Positions 47,086 to 59,600 of a stretch of 64,000 nucleotides of DNA are shown here, in pieces; the first letter of the stretch is position 1; each line of letters opens with the position of its first letter. The stretch is taken from NCBI GenBank assembly GCA_015143295.1, contig CM026557.1, positions 40,743,965-40,807,964 on the forward strand. The letters run 5' to 3'. The notes below the pieces were generated by a model. It did no database searches. It had not been told where the DNA came from and was given only the letters and a program-made list of their open reading frames with translations. This DNA is from Tetracentron sinense (Eukaryota; Streptophyta; Magnoliopsida; Trochodendrales; Trochodendraceae). Both the position numbers and the translations under genes were made by a program.

Positions 47086-47340
47086 AGTCTAAACTAAAAA
47101 TTAAAGACAAAACTAGAAACTAAGCAATTAATAAAGCTAAAAACTTGAAAGCAAGACTAGGGATAGAGGGATTACCTGCCCGAAAGTACGGCGAACTTTC
47201 GGACAAAGATGGATTCTCCAAAAAAACTAAAAATTTAGTGTTTCGGAAATGAAACTCGAAAAACCAAGGAGAGAGGAGTGAAAATGAATGATTTTTGAAG
47301 GAAGGGAGGAGGGGTATTTATAGGGTCTCGGAATAGTGCC

Positions 47341-47559
47341 CGCGCCTTTTTAAAGGGCGCGATTTATTATATTTTAATGAATAGTAAAGCGGTATGAACA
47401 GTGAGTCGGCAACGCGTCGGAAACGCGATATTTTTAAATCCGCGCCTTTTTAAACGGCGCGATTTTAATATATTTAATTGTGAACAAAAATAATAATAAA
47501 AAATGAAGTTTGCCATGGAAAAGGGGCCGAGATGGTCCCGCGCCTTTTAAAAGGGCGAG
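47341..47559 (-). promoter_or_regulatory. Three CGCGCC-GGCGCG palindromes upstream of the LTR TATA
   Basis: 21-bp palindromes CGCGCC-TTTTTAAA-GGGCGCG begin at 47341, 47441 and 47539, so spaced 100 and 98 bp. On the minus strand they lie just upstream of the TATA box at 47322-47315. Confidence 0.9.
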
Positions 47560-48570
47560 CTTGCCCCTTAGGGTCTGTTTGGCTCTTCAAAAAACTGATT
47601 TTTTGGTTTTTTTGTTTATACTCCTATTTGCCAAAAAACTGTTTTTATAGTCTTAAGCACATTTTGAGCCCAAAAATAGTCAAAATTGAACTGGTAAAAT
47701 CCAGAATAATATTTCAGATAAAACGTGGATTTTTCAGAACTTTTCAGGGGCGTTTTGGTCAATTTACACTCCAGGGGCATTTCGGTCAATTTCAACCGTT
47801 TTAAGTTTAATTTAACTCCAAAAATAGCCAAAATTTACCAAAAATTTTATGAAATCATTTTAAAAAAAATGAAAACTTTTTAGCACTTTTTCAGGGGTAT
47901 TTTGGTCATTTTTCACCCTAGGGGCATTTTGGTCAGTTTTTTACCTAATGGGCATTTCTCGGAAATCGAAGCACGTGAAAAGAGGGTTTTAAAAAATGAT
48001 TTTTAAAAGGGATTTTAGATGTATGTAAGGAGATAAAGGGGTGCAAAATTGGGGTGCTTACACCTAGACCCTTACTTATAGATTAATTTAATTACAAGAA
48101 AACCCATATAATTCAAATCCTAAGAAAACCTAATCAAAATATCTACCAAATCTCTTAATTTATTCCCTACTAAATAGGTTCCTAACATTCCATCTCCCTT
48201 GAAAGAACCTTGTCCACAAGGTTCAGAAACACCTTAATCTTTAGATCCCCACGTAGCAACAATGAAAACAAATGTTGTTGGGATAAAGCAGATCTTCCTC
48301 CTAATAACCATTTTGAGGGGGTTTTCCTCTGACCTTTAGCCTTCACAACATCAATCCTCCATTGAAACCCATAACCTTCAGCCTAAGAAAGTGCTCTTAT
48401 ACCAATTGTTACGTACCTGCATATTAATACAATAAAAAAACACGAAATAAACCACTATCTATTGATATGACCACTTCAAGGGGGCCTAAACTCATGAATG
48501 CCACTTCGAGGGGGTTAAAAGAGACAAGTGTTGATCTATGGATGCGATTGAACTCTCCCTGAGTTCAATC

Positions 48571-49930
48571 ACAATTGGCTTTGATTTGATCTCTTGCGGT
48601 AGACCTATCAAAAAACCCTTTAATAAGGGTACCCCTGCCTGACCTTACTCTTGAGAATAGGGTTAGGGCCTAGTCAATTCAAGCCCTTGAAGGGTTAGGG
48701 CAGTGTTAGGGTTGACACCTGCCCTACCCTTTGACAACCTTATCCTAACTCTACCCTTTAAAATTCTAATTCTAATCACTTGAAACCATAACCTTAAGCC
48801 CTTAGTTGGCTGATTCCCTAACCCTAACATGGTGATCATCCCTAACATTGATTACAACCTAGTTTGTTGTCAAAATAGGTTTTATTTTATCTAGTTTTAT
48901 TATTATACTAATTTTATTTTACCTTTATATTGATTTTAAATAATTTTAATTGGAATAAATGTTGGGTTGGCATTTGGTTTTTTAAAAAAATAATGTTATC
49001 TTGAATGAGAAAAAATTCGCAATTTTCTTTCCCGCCTTGTGGCCCTTCCCTGACCCTTGAGGGTAGGGTTAGGGTTTTGCTCTTATAAGTAAGGACTATG
49101 ACTGACCCCAGACCTGCCCTACCCTTTGATAGCTCTAAATCTAAGTGACAAAAACAATAAAGCAATATGTCTGGTGGTATGACATAGGCTCCATTTATTT
49201 AGAAATTATATAAATATAAATAAAAAAGAAGAAATGGTAAACACAAGTGCGCTGGTTCAAATCCAATGGAATACTCTCATTAATTATGAGTTTGAGCCCG
49301 CCTTGATCTTTCTGAAGTTCGTGGTTTGGGAGATATTGTGCATCGTCAATGATTAAACCCAATCTTAAAAAAAAACTGGGAGGGACACGAGTCACATAGA
49401 AAGAGAGAGAATAGTGGAGTTTCTCATTTTTCTTTCTTGATTTTTTTTTTACAGAATTCAAAAAGAAATTTAAAGTCATCCGCTCAAGCCCAACCAAAAA
49501 TCGAACCTATTTCATAGATATTGGGATTGGGATTGAGATTGAGATTGAGATTGAGATTGAAATTGATGAACAACCGATACTGATATTATTGAATAGAATC
49601 TATTTCTACTTTAAATACCATTTATGGGTATTTCAATCGAGATACCCAAATGGGGTGTCCACTATGTAGCGGGCTACCGTGTTCATACCTCCCCTTTTAA
49701 CTATAGTTAAACTAACTAAATTAAGATTAATATATATATTTTTTTTTATTCTAAAATTAAGATTAAAACCTTAGTTTTTTTGGTTAACTCAAGGACACCA
49801 CAAGGCTTCGATGGTAAGACAAAGGACACATCTAGTTAATAGGTGTTAAAAAGGGAGTGGACAGGACCCGTTAATCATTTCCCCAAACAAATAAATACAC
49901 AATTTAGCAATAAATAGGAAAATGCAGGTG
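48571..49930. other. Intergenic, CCCTAACCCT-rich and simple repeats
   Basis: Contains scattered GGGTTAGGGC and CCCTACCCTTTGA motifs (48655-49135), which look like parts of a decayed element. A possible SINE has B-box-like GGTTCAAATCC at 49253-49263 and an A run at 49366. A GGGATT/GAGATT hexamer repeat lies at 49522-49562. No gene. Confidence 0.45.
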
Positions 49931-49997
49931 AAGGCCCCAAGCCAAAGTCATCTCCCAAAAGATTCTCTTTCTTTCTTCCTCTCTAAGGTGTGAGTTA

Positions 49998-50030
49998 CTA
50001 AAAATAGAAGCTGTGAGTTACTAAAAATAG
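49998..50030 (+). promoter_or_regulatory. Two CArG boxes C(A/T)8G in a 23-bp direct repeat
   Basis: CTAAAAATAG at 49998-50007 and again at 50021-50030, each inside GTGAGTTACTAAAAATAGAA. The form with eight A/T is the preferred site of AGL15-class MADS proteins. They lie about 300 bp upstream of the MADS ATG. Confidence 0.75.
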
Positions 50031-50219
50031 AAAGCAGAGCGCCAAGACCCATCCACCCTTATATAGTAAATGATATACAACTGGCAAAAATACGGGGCAT
50101 GCAAGAGAATTGCCATGAAAAGGCCACCGTTAAAGGCTTGCCATTTCGGGTAAACGCTCTCAAACCCTTCTATCTTCTCCTCTATATTTAGCCACATTTT
50201 CCTTATTTAGCATTAAGAG

Positions 50220-50228
50220 TATATAAAT
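50220..50228 (+). promoter_or_regulatory. TATA box of the MADS gene
   Basis: TATATAAAT about 94 bp upstream of the ATG, leaving a short leader of about 65 bp. Confidence 0.7.
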
Positions 50229-50321
50229 GAGGCAAAAGAGAAAGATTTAAATAGATTGTTATTCATTTTGGCTGTGTTGAGAGTATTTCAGATTTGGGTG
50301 GGAGAAGGAGAGAATCAAGAA

Positions 50322-50600
50322 ATGGGAAGAGGGAAGATTGAGATAAAGAGGATCGAGAATGCGAATAGTAGACAAGTCACATTCTCGAAGCGCCGAGCTG
50401 GGTTGCTCAAGAAGGCTCGAGAGTTGTCCATTTTATGCGATGCTGAGGTCGCCCTTATTATATTTTCCAGTACCGGGAAGCTCTTTGAATTTTCGAGTTC
50501 TGGGTATGTTTCTATGCCTTTGATCATTCTTAGTGAATTGAATTTTCCTTCACTCATCTTTGAGTCTTTAGGAATTGAATAACTAGGCAACTATACGATG

Positions 50601-50652
<52 letters not shown>

Positions 50653-53600
50653 CGTCACCCTATATACAGGGGCGGAGCTAGGATTTTCTTGTTGTGGGGC
50701 ACACGATAGTTGATAAAAAATAATAATAATAATTGTTGATGATTTTGTGAAGAAAGATTAGACAGGTAGGAAATATTTTGGGTCTAGGGGGATGGGGCCC
50801 CCCGATTTTTTTTTCGACGACTAAGTTCTTGGGCCATTTCGTACCTATCTTACGAGTATTGATTCTCTTAGCAGACCATGCATTCGGCTACCCATCTTCA
50901 TTGGTCCACGTCTCATCTTTTAACACCCACTAAATATGGTTAAGATTCACTACCTCTAAGGTTCATCTAATTAACATTGATATTTAGGAAAAAAATAAAA
51001 GAAAAATTGACCTTAATTTAATTAAACTTAACCACAATTAAAAGGAGTGTTAGAAAAGACACTTGAACTGGCATTTGACTACTCTATAAAAAAAATACTA
51101 TTTTTTTCAAAAGTTTAGGGGCACCTGTCTCATTCCATGGATTTACCCCCCAAAAAATGATTTTTTAAAAGTTCAGTGGGGGCACGTGCCCCCACAGGCC
51201 CCCACCTGGCTCCGCCCCTGCCTATATATATGGTAATGCTAGCTCCACTTTCTTTCAAAAGTCATAGTAGGTATTGAAGAATCAGTATAGATTGAATTAA
51301 AAGAAATTGTATTGAGAAGTAATCTGTATGGAACTCTTGACGCCTCTATTTGTGTAAGGGGTCCTGGATACATAACTGCTCAAAACATCATCTCACTGCC
51401 TTTTGTGGAAATCGTTGATGCTACACAACATATAGCTAGCCTGATGGAACCAATGGATTTGTGTATTAGATTACAAATCGAGAGGAATCGGGGATATCAT
51501 ATCACTTTCTCCAAAGGAAAGATATGTGTTATTGTCTTCCATTGAGAGGAAGACGCGTGTTTTTAACCAACACATGTATTTCTCTTAAAGAAAGTGACTC
51601 TTGAAAGAAAGTGGAACTAGCATTATAAATATACATACACACACACACATGTTTGTAGATGTACATGTTTATGTTGATTCTTTTTGTTGATTGATATTGT
51701 GTATGAAGATTTTCTATCTATAATTTGTTCATGTCAATGGGATTCTGTTGAAGTCTATTAGAATTTGAAAAGGATGGAATGCGATGTTAACATGGTTTTG
51801 CTCAGGAAAAATCAAGATTTTGTCTGCACTTAGGATTCCGTAATTGTGTGCCTTAATTATTCTTTGGGTTAAATTATGCCCAAATTATCAAACTATGTTG
51901 CTAAGTATGGGCACATCTAAACGATAGCTTTGAGATTGTCCATTAAAGAGGCAAAAACTAATCAAAATTCTTAGAGAATAGTTGATATACTAAACGAAGC
52001 AAATGGATGTAAGAGGACATTTTCCACGGAATTGATTTATTTTCCCCTATTTTACGACGAAACAACAGAGTTTGTCGTGAATTACATCTTAAATGAGTAG
52101 CTTTTAGATTCCTCCACATGTGCAGCCTGAGCCTGCACTTCACGACATTCTCTGTTTTTCAACTTTAAGGTTGTGGATACTCTCTCAGTTCACCTAACAG
52201 AAAGGATAATTAGTTGTTGGTCTCTACACAATTTGGTCCGTACAATGTTATCTTGATTAACGGATACTTGTCTGTTTTCTGATCAAATATACAAAAGACC
52301 CTCCTTAGTTTGATCTCCAACACTTTGTTTCAAGCTGGAAAATATAGTGTTGAAGCTTAGAATGCTTATTGTCTGTTACTTTTTATTAAGGTGCCCTTTT
52401 ATTAATTGTTTTTTTGGGGTGTTAAGTACTTGTTTTAAGTTTATTTCTGTGTTTTGCACTCTATATTAAAGCTCCCATTGACATTTTCTCATTTCTTAAC
52501 AATTAAGCCCCATGATTTTTCTTGGGTTTCCTTCCATTGGAAAATTTTGATATCTAATATATTGAAGAAATCTTTGATGCGCACTAGGTGTTCTGCTGTA
52601 TGTTTTGCTCCACTAGTCGGTGCTTGTATTTGAATAATTTCTGTTCAACGCCAGCAATTCCCTCATTGTTATCCACCTTTTCTATCCCTTAGGCGTTGAA
52701 CATTTTCATCTTAGTCAATCATTCTCTCTGGTGAAGATGCTATTCATGATACTTCCATGGCACCATATCCAGATCTAGTAGGTTTAGGCCCCCTCTTCTC
52801 ACCTGCTGTCCCCTCATTTTTTTCCTGCATCTCTCGTTCTAATCTCTTATCTAGCATGCTAATACCTTTTCATTCTATTTCTCTCTTTATTTTACACCAA
52901 TTTTTCTTCTTCCTTGTGATCTTTCATTGAAAGTTTGTTAGAACAGCAGGTACATCCTCCAACTCTTCACGCCACTCTGATCACAACCTCTTTGACTCTC
53001 CTATCTTTATCATTGTGTTTATTTCTTCTGATATTTTTTTTTGGGCCAAATTATGGTCTTGGAAATTGAATTGTGACAACTATATTCTGTAGTCGCATTT
53101 CATTAAGCTTGGTATGCGGAAAATGGCATCGGTGCTTAATGTCCAAGGAATTTCCTCCCATTTTCTTGTTGATGAGAAAGATGCCAAACAATGCTAGACT
53201 GGTAAGCTAAGGATGCTGTCATCTTCTTCTGTGTACTTAATGTTATTTATTCCCAATCTCTGTCATCCTCATATTTATTTGACTAACAAGCAAATGTGTG
53301 AGCATGTGCAAGCCTTTAAGTTGGGGTAATGTCCTCTAATTTTTGTCTCTTTAAATTAGCATGAAGTTTGTGAATTTGGGATTCGTGAAATAGCTTAGAG
53401 TTATCCATTTCTTTATGATGTACATACTGCTATCGGGATTTGCACTGCATGTTTCAGTTTCTTCCTTTTTGAAATTGTAAGTTTATGTTTCATTATCTTT
53501 CATTCTTGATTCTCCTTAAATTGTCTCCACCTTCATCATCGGTGCCTTGTCCAAAGACTTGGGGTTGGCAGCCCGACTTGTCACCATTCCATTTTATCTA

Positions 53601-56600
53601 GAACCATATGCTAAAGTATTTGTTTTCAAATCTTTTGACTTTTCCGTCACTTGGATCTTATAAGTTATATGTTCATATAATTGGACACGTTCAATGAAGA
53701 CTACTAACGGCTCCAATGAGGAGTGAATTGGTGAGAGCTGAAGGCTCTAATAAATGTTATTACTGGATTTATAATAACTATTGTTGTAATATTGGCAATT
53801 CAGCAGTTAAGATAGTATTCATTGAGGATCATTTTAGATGCATCAGTAGTTATACCTCCCAGGCCTGATATTAAAGCTAGATATGGTATACTGACTTATG
53901 TTTATTGTTCTATTCTTTTTGAAGCATGAAACAAACACTTTCAAGATACAAATTCCCAGATTTTCCAGAGGCTTCTTTGGTTGAGTCTGAGGCAGAGGTA
54001 TTCCATGATAAATTTTTGGTTGATATTCTTAAATATATTTTACATTTATAAATATCTGCCTATCTGGTTATGTTTAACGTGGAATAAACAGTGGCAGAGT
54101 GGACAAGTTCCATTACTTACATCTCTAGTTGCTCCTTTCATGATCCTCTTGTGATAACTTCTTTTTTCCATCTCTCTCTCTTTGTTTTCCTATGGTGATA
54201 TTTCATTTCATTAGATTAGGTCTCTGTTTTGGTAATGGCCTTGTTTGTGATACAACTTAGAAGAAAATGCAATTTTAACTAACTTTTATATCTCATTCTC
54301 AATAAGAGTTTGTAAAATGTCTTTTAAATACTAAGCCCAACGAAATAGGTTTTTATCTTTAATTTAAAAAGTTATACAATGTCTTGTGACAATGAATGGA
54401 TTTTATTTGGTTCATCACATGTCTTTGGGTACAATCTTGTGACTCAAATATTTTTGGGCAAATGTAAAACATAGACAAATGATAAACAACAATTAAGTGA
54501 TTATCATTGCTACCAGAAGTTGACCTCATTCACTAGACTTGCAATAGTGTTTTTAGGGTTTGAAGAGGGGAGAAGAAGAATAGGAGTGTGTAATTCTCTC
54601 TACACAACTCCAAGACTTTTATTATTAAAATAATGTGTTGGACAATAATGTCCTTACACATTATCATTAAATACATAAGACTAAAATAGAAAGGAAGACG
54701 CATATACCCTTACATCCCTTTCTCAACAACTTGCTAGTCCACAACACCGAAAAATTGTAGGAAGGTAGCATACAGTTTTTCTAGTTTGAACCTGCACAAG
54801 TATAAAACATTTGTAGTACCCTTGCACAATTCTTCAGAGTTGAAGAGGGGGGGGGGGCACTTCACTCTTGATTAACATTTGCTTTTGATAATGATCAATG
54901 AGGGTGACATTTTGAGTAGCATGCCTGTCTTTGTGGTGTGTTGAGGAGTTCATTACAAGATAAATCAAATGATTTGTTGTGATTGGAAATGTTTGAAGAG
55001 GTATAAGGGTCAATACATTGAGGTAGGCAACTATTTTGAAGGAATTTCAAGATTTAGACCCTATCACCTTTTTAAGATAGTTGGAATCCAACTATAGAAT
55101 GTAGCTTATCAAAGTAATGACCCCATATTGGAAGAGGCTGGAAGAAGTGAAGTTAATGATGTTGATCCGCTTTTGGAAATCCAGATGTGTCACGGTCATC
55201 TCGTCCAGTGCGCCGCTGCACATGACCATGACCCGTGACTATGTACATATAAGTCTAGTAGATTGTTCAAAACTTGTCTGTAAATACGATTTGTACTTGA
55301 GGGTAGTTTAGGTACAAAAGTTTGAGTGGCAAAGTTGTAAATAGCTAGTATGACTCCCCCAACAGGGAGGATGTTTCCTTCTGAAATGGTCAACTGCTTA
55401 GTTTCCTACCATGAGGAGAGGTGAGCAAGGTGAGTCGTAGCCCATCTCCCTTGTAAAGTTCCTAGCAAGCTCAATCTCCTCATTATTATAGTTTGTAACA
55501 TTTTGCCTTAAGGATCAATAAAGCTACAAGTTGCCTTGGATTGCTTAAGTGTTGGTATGGGTTGCTTTACATTGTTCTTTATTGACTTAGTGTGCTTATC
55601 AAATATTCCTCGGGTGAGTGTATTGTGATTGGCCGACTTCCAGGTGTAGCCGAGTGCCGCACGGTTGCTTTGCAAAGGTGTTCGACTGTGATGCATGGCT
55701 AGGGCGAGGGAATCATTAGTGATGGTGGACTTAAAATTTTTTATAAATGATTATATATATATAAATATATTATAACTCAAAAGCTTTATAAAAAGCTACA
55801 CAACAAGTATATACCATTTAAAAAAAAAAGCATATACCAATATTATAAAAAAAAACTCGTTTGAGAGACATACCTATTAACCAAGTAACAAAAAATGGCG
55901 TTTCTTTTTTTTCAAAAATTAGTGTTTTATTTGCGAATTTTTGGTTTGCTGAAACATTCGGCGTTTAAATTGCGTTTTTTTTTTTTTAAAAGAAGCTATT
56001 TTTACGAATTATTCCCGACCTTTCCGAATAATTCCCGAATTATTCCAAAATTATTCAAAACAATTACTTATTTTGTATATATTTTAATCAAATTGTTCCA
56101 TATATTTTTATAATTATTAATTTACTTTTTATTTTTTTCCAAATTTTTCTGAACTTGATCCCTTCTGAATTATTCCCGAACCCCGACTTGGTCACTATGC
56201 CTATTAATCATCGTTGGCTAGTAAGTTTTCATCTATGTTTTTGAAAAAGCTACACAACATGACAAAAAGTTTCTAGCAATCCATATATATATATATATTG
56301 TATTGTTAAAATGGCACAACATTTTATTTTGTATTTTAAAAATGGCACAACATTTTTGTAGCACCATGTGCAAACTATACTGCTAATGTCACCATGGCAC
56401 GATATAGGCAAGTGCCAAGGAGTGTCATGCCATGCCATGGAGTATCGTGTCGTGCCAATTTGTTGGCATGCAAAATTTGAGAAAACTGAAGTGCCTAGGT
56501 AAGACACTAAAAGAATCCTAAAAAATAACCAAAAATCCAGAATAGGAGCCTCTCTAGCCTAACATAGATTTTTTTTTTGGGGGTTGGGGAGAACTCTGTC

Positions 56601-59600
56601 TGTATGGATGCTGACGTCATCCCCTTTTGGGTGTCATTCTCTCCTTTGGCCCTCTTTACGACCTATGTGATGTCCAAATTCTTAATTGCTTTGATACCAA
56701 GTAGAATTTAAGGTTTTATTCAAGTTAGGGTTTGTAAGAAGAAATAGGAGGGAAGAAGAAGATGAGAAGAGAAAGAGAGTGGTGTGTTAATGATCGACAC
56801 GTCCCCTTTTGTCTTTGTATTTAAAATATTAAGCAAGGTAAAGGATGCAAATGTTGGGGAAATAACAGAATAATACCAACGGAAAAGAATAAACCAAAGA
56901 CACACACAAGGGAAAACACAAGAGATATACGTGGTTCGGCAATAACCTACTAATTGGTGCTAATTGTTACATATTTATGCACCTCAAACTGCATCTGTTA
57001 ATCCTGTTGAGTCCCTTTATCCCTACGTTACTTCACTTGGGTATTTTTTCTAATTTCAGGTTCATGCAAAGAAAATGAAATTTAATTGAAGATTTACAAG
57101 CTCAAAAGACTCGAATGAACCTCAGCCAAGCAGAAATCCGAGCCTAGGAGAACAAGACGAAGAAAAATCGAATGAAAATTGCCCTAACCGATCGATCGGC
57201 CCAAATCTGGCTGATCGGTCGGACAAAGTTCCCCTCCTTCATTTTGAGTTACGTGAAAATCCCTTTCTAACCATTTTTGAGAGTTTCTAAAGCCAAAATA
57301 GCAGTGTTTCCTCTTCTCTATAAATAAGAAAGTGATACTCTCATAAAAGGGTTCTGAATTTTGGGGATTTGAAATGAAGAAGGCTTTGGAGATCTGTGAA
57401 GGTTGGAGGATGGGTTCTTCGCGTTCTTCGTGTTCCTCGTCGAAAGCGGTGTCTTTTGCCCTCAGCATGAACTAATCTCTTTTTTTAGGGTCTAGATGAA
57501 ACCCTAGCCAAGTAATTGTATCCCTTGTATTTTATTTAGGTTTTCTCATTTTTGTAAACAATGATTGTATAATGAGAGAGTTGTTCTTCAATCAATTTAT
57601 TCGAGTTTATAATAGATTTCAATATGATCTTATCATTGTCTTAGGTTTTATTGTGTTGAGATTAAAATCATCCATATCATCTTTCTGTGATTGTTGGTAT
57701 GAATTTTATGTAATGATATTATTCTCGAGAAATTGAAGTATAAGATCTTTTATACCTAGGGAAGACGAGTGATTTCACAACCCTAGTTTAGTGTGTATCA
57801 CTCGTACTAACCGAAGATAGGATATGCCTAGAGTTTGATCCCTCGAATCACTCTTGTTTTGATGAGTTGAGACTTGTAGTTGATCTCATTCCTATTGCTT
57901 ACACTTGATAGACTTGAATGAATGCATGTGGATTTAATTATGAAGCTAGTGATAGATTCAAACACCCTAAATTTTCTTTTACTGATATATCACCAAAAGC
58001 TCTTAGTTTAATTTGTAAAATAGAATCTGTTAGTTTAATTTCTAATCTTACAGTAAAATCAATCAATCTTGTTACCCATTGACTTAAAATTAATCTGGAG
58101 AAAAAGACAACGAAACTAGTGCAATCTTTTGTAGTTCGACACCGCATACTAGTTGCTATTCTACGGAATTGGAACTACTACGAGGTTTAATAAATTGACG
58201 ATCACTTGCCTACATCCACGGGTCAATATCCAATTGCTTCTTCTTTATTCAAAGAAACCTTGAGAAACCACCCCATACATGATACACACTCTCCTCTCTG
58301 ATTAAATCCCAACACAAGCCCAGAGCCCCTTGTACACCCCACTCAAGTCACCCTCTCAATCAACCCTAAGAACAATCTCTAATTATCCTCCCTTCAATCT
58401 TTTCCTAAGCCCTAGTATGCTTAAACCCTTTCTATTATTTTCGACTCCCCATGAGAACAATAGGGCTCTCCCTGAGAGCCCTAATATTCACTCTCTCATG
58501 ATTCCATGATCTTTCGATACAAACCCTAGACCCATAATCCCTTATTTATAGGCCTAAATTCGGAGTCCTAGACAATTAGAAAGTTTCTACTCGAATTAGG
58601 GGTTTCCCAAAACAAAAATAGACTTATTTCCGAAAATCTCTGCACCGCCGATCGATCGGTGCTCCTTGGTTTCGTCAAACTCAAGCCAACTTCTACAACA
58701 AATGCCCTTGTTACAAACACATAAATATAAAAGAGTTATGAGTTTTTTTTTTAGGCCCATTACAACAAGACTGAATACGGGCCACACAAATCTTATAAAA
58801 TTAATCATCTTTGAGATTAGCATTAACATTTAGAATTAATATATGTCAATTACTTCATTAGGTTATTACAGTGTTTTAAAAAGCATACGAGTCTTATGCC
58901 TCGCCGCTCGTCTCGGGGCGAGGCTTAAGGAAAACGCTTTGAGACTCAATCATGAGGCTTAAACCCCATGAGGTTCACATGAGGCACACGCCTCATGCCT
59001 TGAAGCTCGTTTATGTCTATGGGGTACATCTCATACATTAATTAAAATTTGGTTTTTAGTCACAACTGACTTAAATGTCCTTTTTTTTAAACTTATTATT
59101 TCTTTCAACTAATTTATATAGTATTTCCTATGTGTACGCATGCACCCCTAAGAACACACACAATATACACGAATATATATACTAGCAGAAACCTGTGCGA
59201 TGCACGAGTGTGAATAAAAAAATAAAAAATAAATCTCTACACTATCTCTCTATCCCTCTTATCACAATTTCCTAAAAATCTCTCCACATTCTCTCTCTAT
59301 CATTCTTATCTCTCTTTTGTCCCTCTCTTATCACAATCTCCTAAAATATCTCTCTACATTCTCTCTCTATCCTTCTTATCTCTGTCCCTTTTATCACAAT
59401 CTCCTAAAATCTCTCCATTTCTAGACGTGCCAAAGAGAGAGAAAACGGTTGATATTAGAGATAAAGTGGTGGAGGGAACAATCCCCTAAAATCCCTCCAA
59501 TGGTTTTTGAATTGAGAGGGAGACGTGTGTGAAGAGAGAGAGAGAGAGAGAGAGAGAGTTAATGGTTGAGATTAAAGAAGGGTGCCACGTGGCATCCTTA

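Larger units (their letters stand above)
45759..48062 (-). mobile_element. 2.3-kb solo LTR with three minisatellites, TSD CCTAG
   Basis: Minus-strand start TGTAAGCACCCCAATTTTGC (48062), end CCAGGTACTCACA (45759). CCTAG flanks both sides (45754-45758, 48063-48067). TATA box TATAAATA at 47322-47315. Nothing internal is present. It is inserted in the 3' LTR of the TRIM-like element. A long tract of minor repeats lies downstream of the TATA in the transcribed part. Confidence 0.9.
45595..48570 (-). mobile_element. TRIM-like short LTR retrotransposon, disrupted
   Basis: On the minus strand: the remains of a 5' LTR (about 48570-48405, ending GGTACGTAACA), a primer-binding site TGGTATAAGAGC (48404-48393, 11/12 to the initiator-Met tRNA complement), an internal region of only about 200 bp, a polypurine tract AAGGGAGATGGAA (about 48200-48188) and a 3' LTR starting TGTTAGGAACC at 48187. 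The two LTRs share GCATTCATGAG.TTAGG and GTCATATCAATA. The 3' LTR is split by the solo LTR 45759-48062. No coding capacity. Confidence 0.75.

Noticed and set aside
49195..49380. SINE with B box GGTTCAAATCC
   Set aside because: B box and A run are suggestive, but no A box or target duplication was found; only mentioned in the region note.
50256..50321. In-frame upstream extension of the MADS protein
   Set aside because: The extension starts with TTG, not ATG; the first ATG at 50322 gives the standard [10 protein letters not shown] start.
55100..55320. Possible extra MADS exon ([14 protein letters not shown] reading)
   Set aside because: Exon 2 and exon 3 join in phase without it and exon sizes are standard; no acceptor/donor pair fits.
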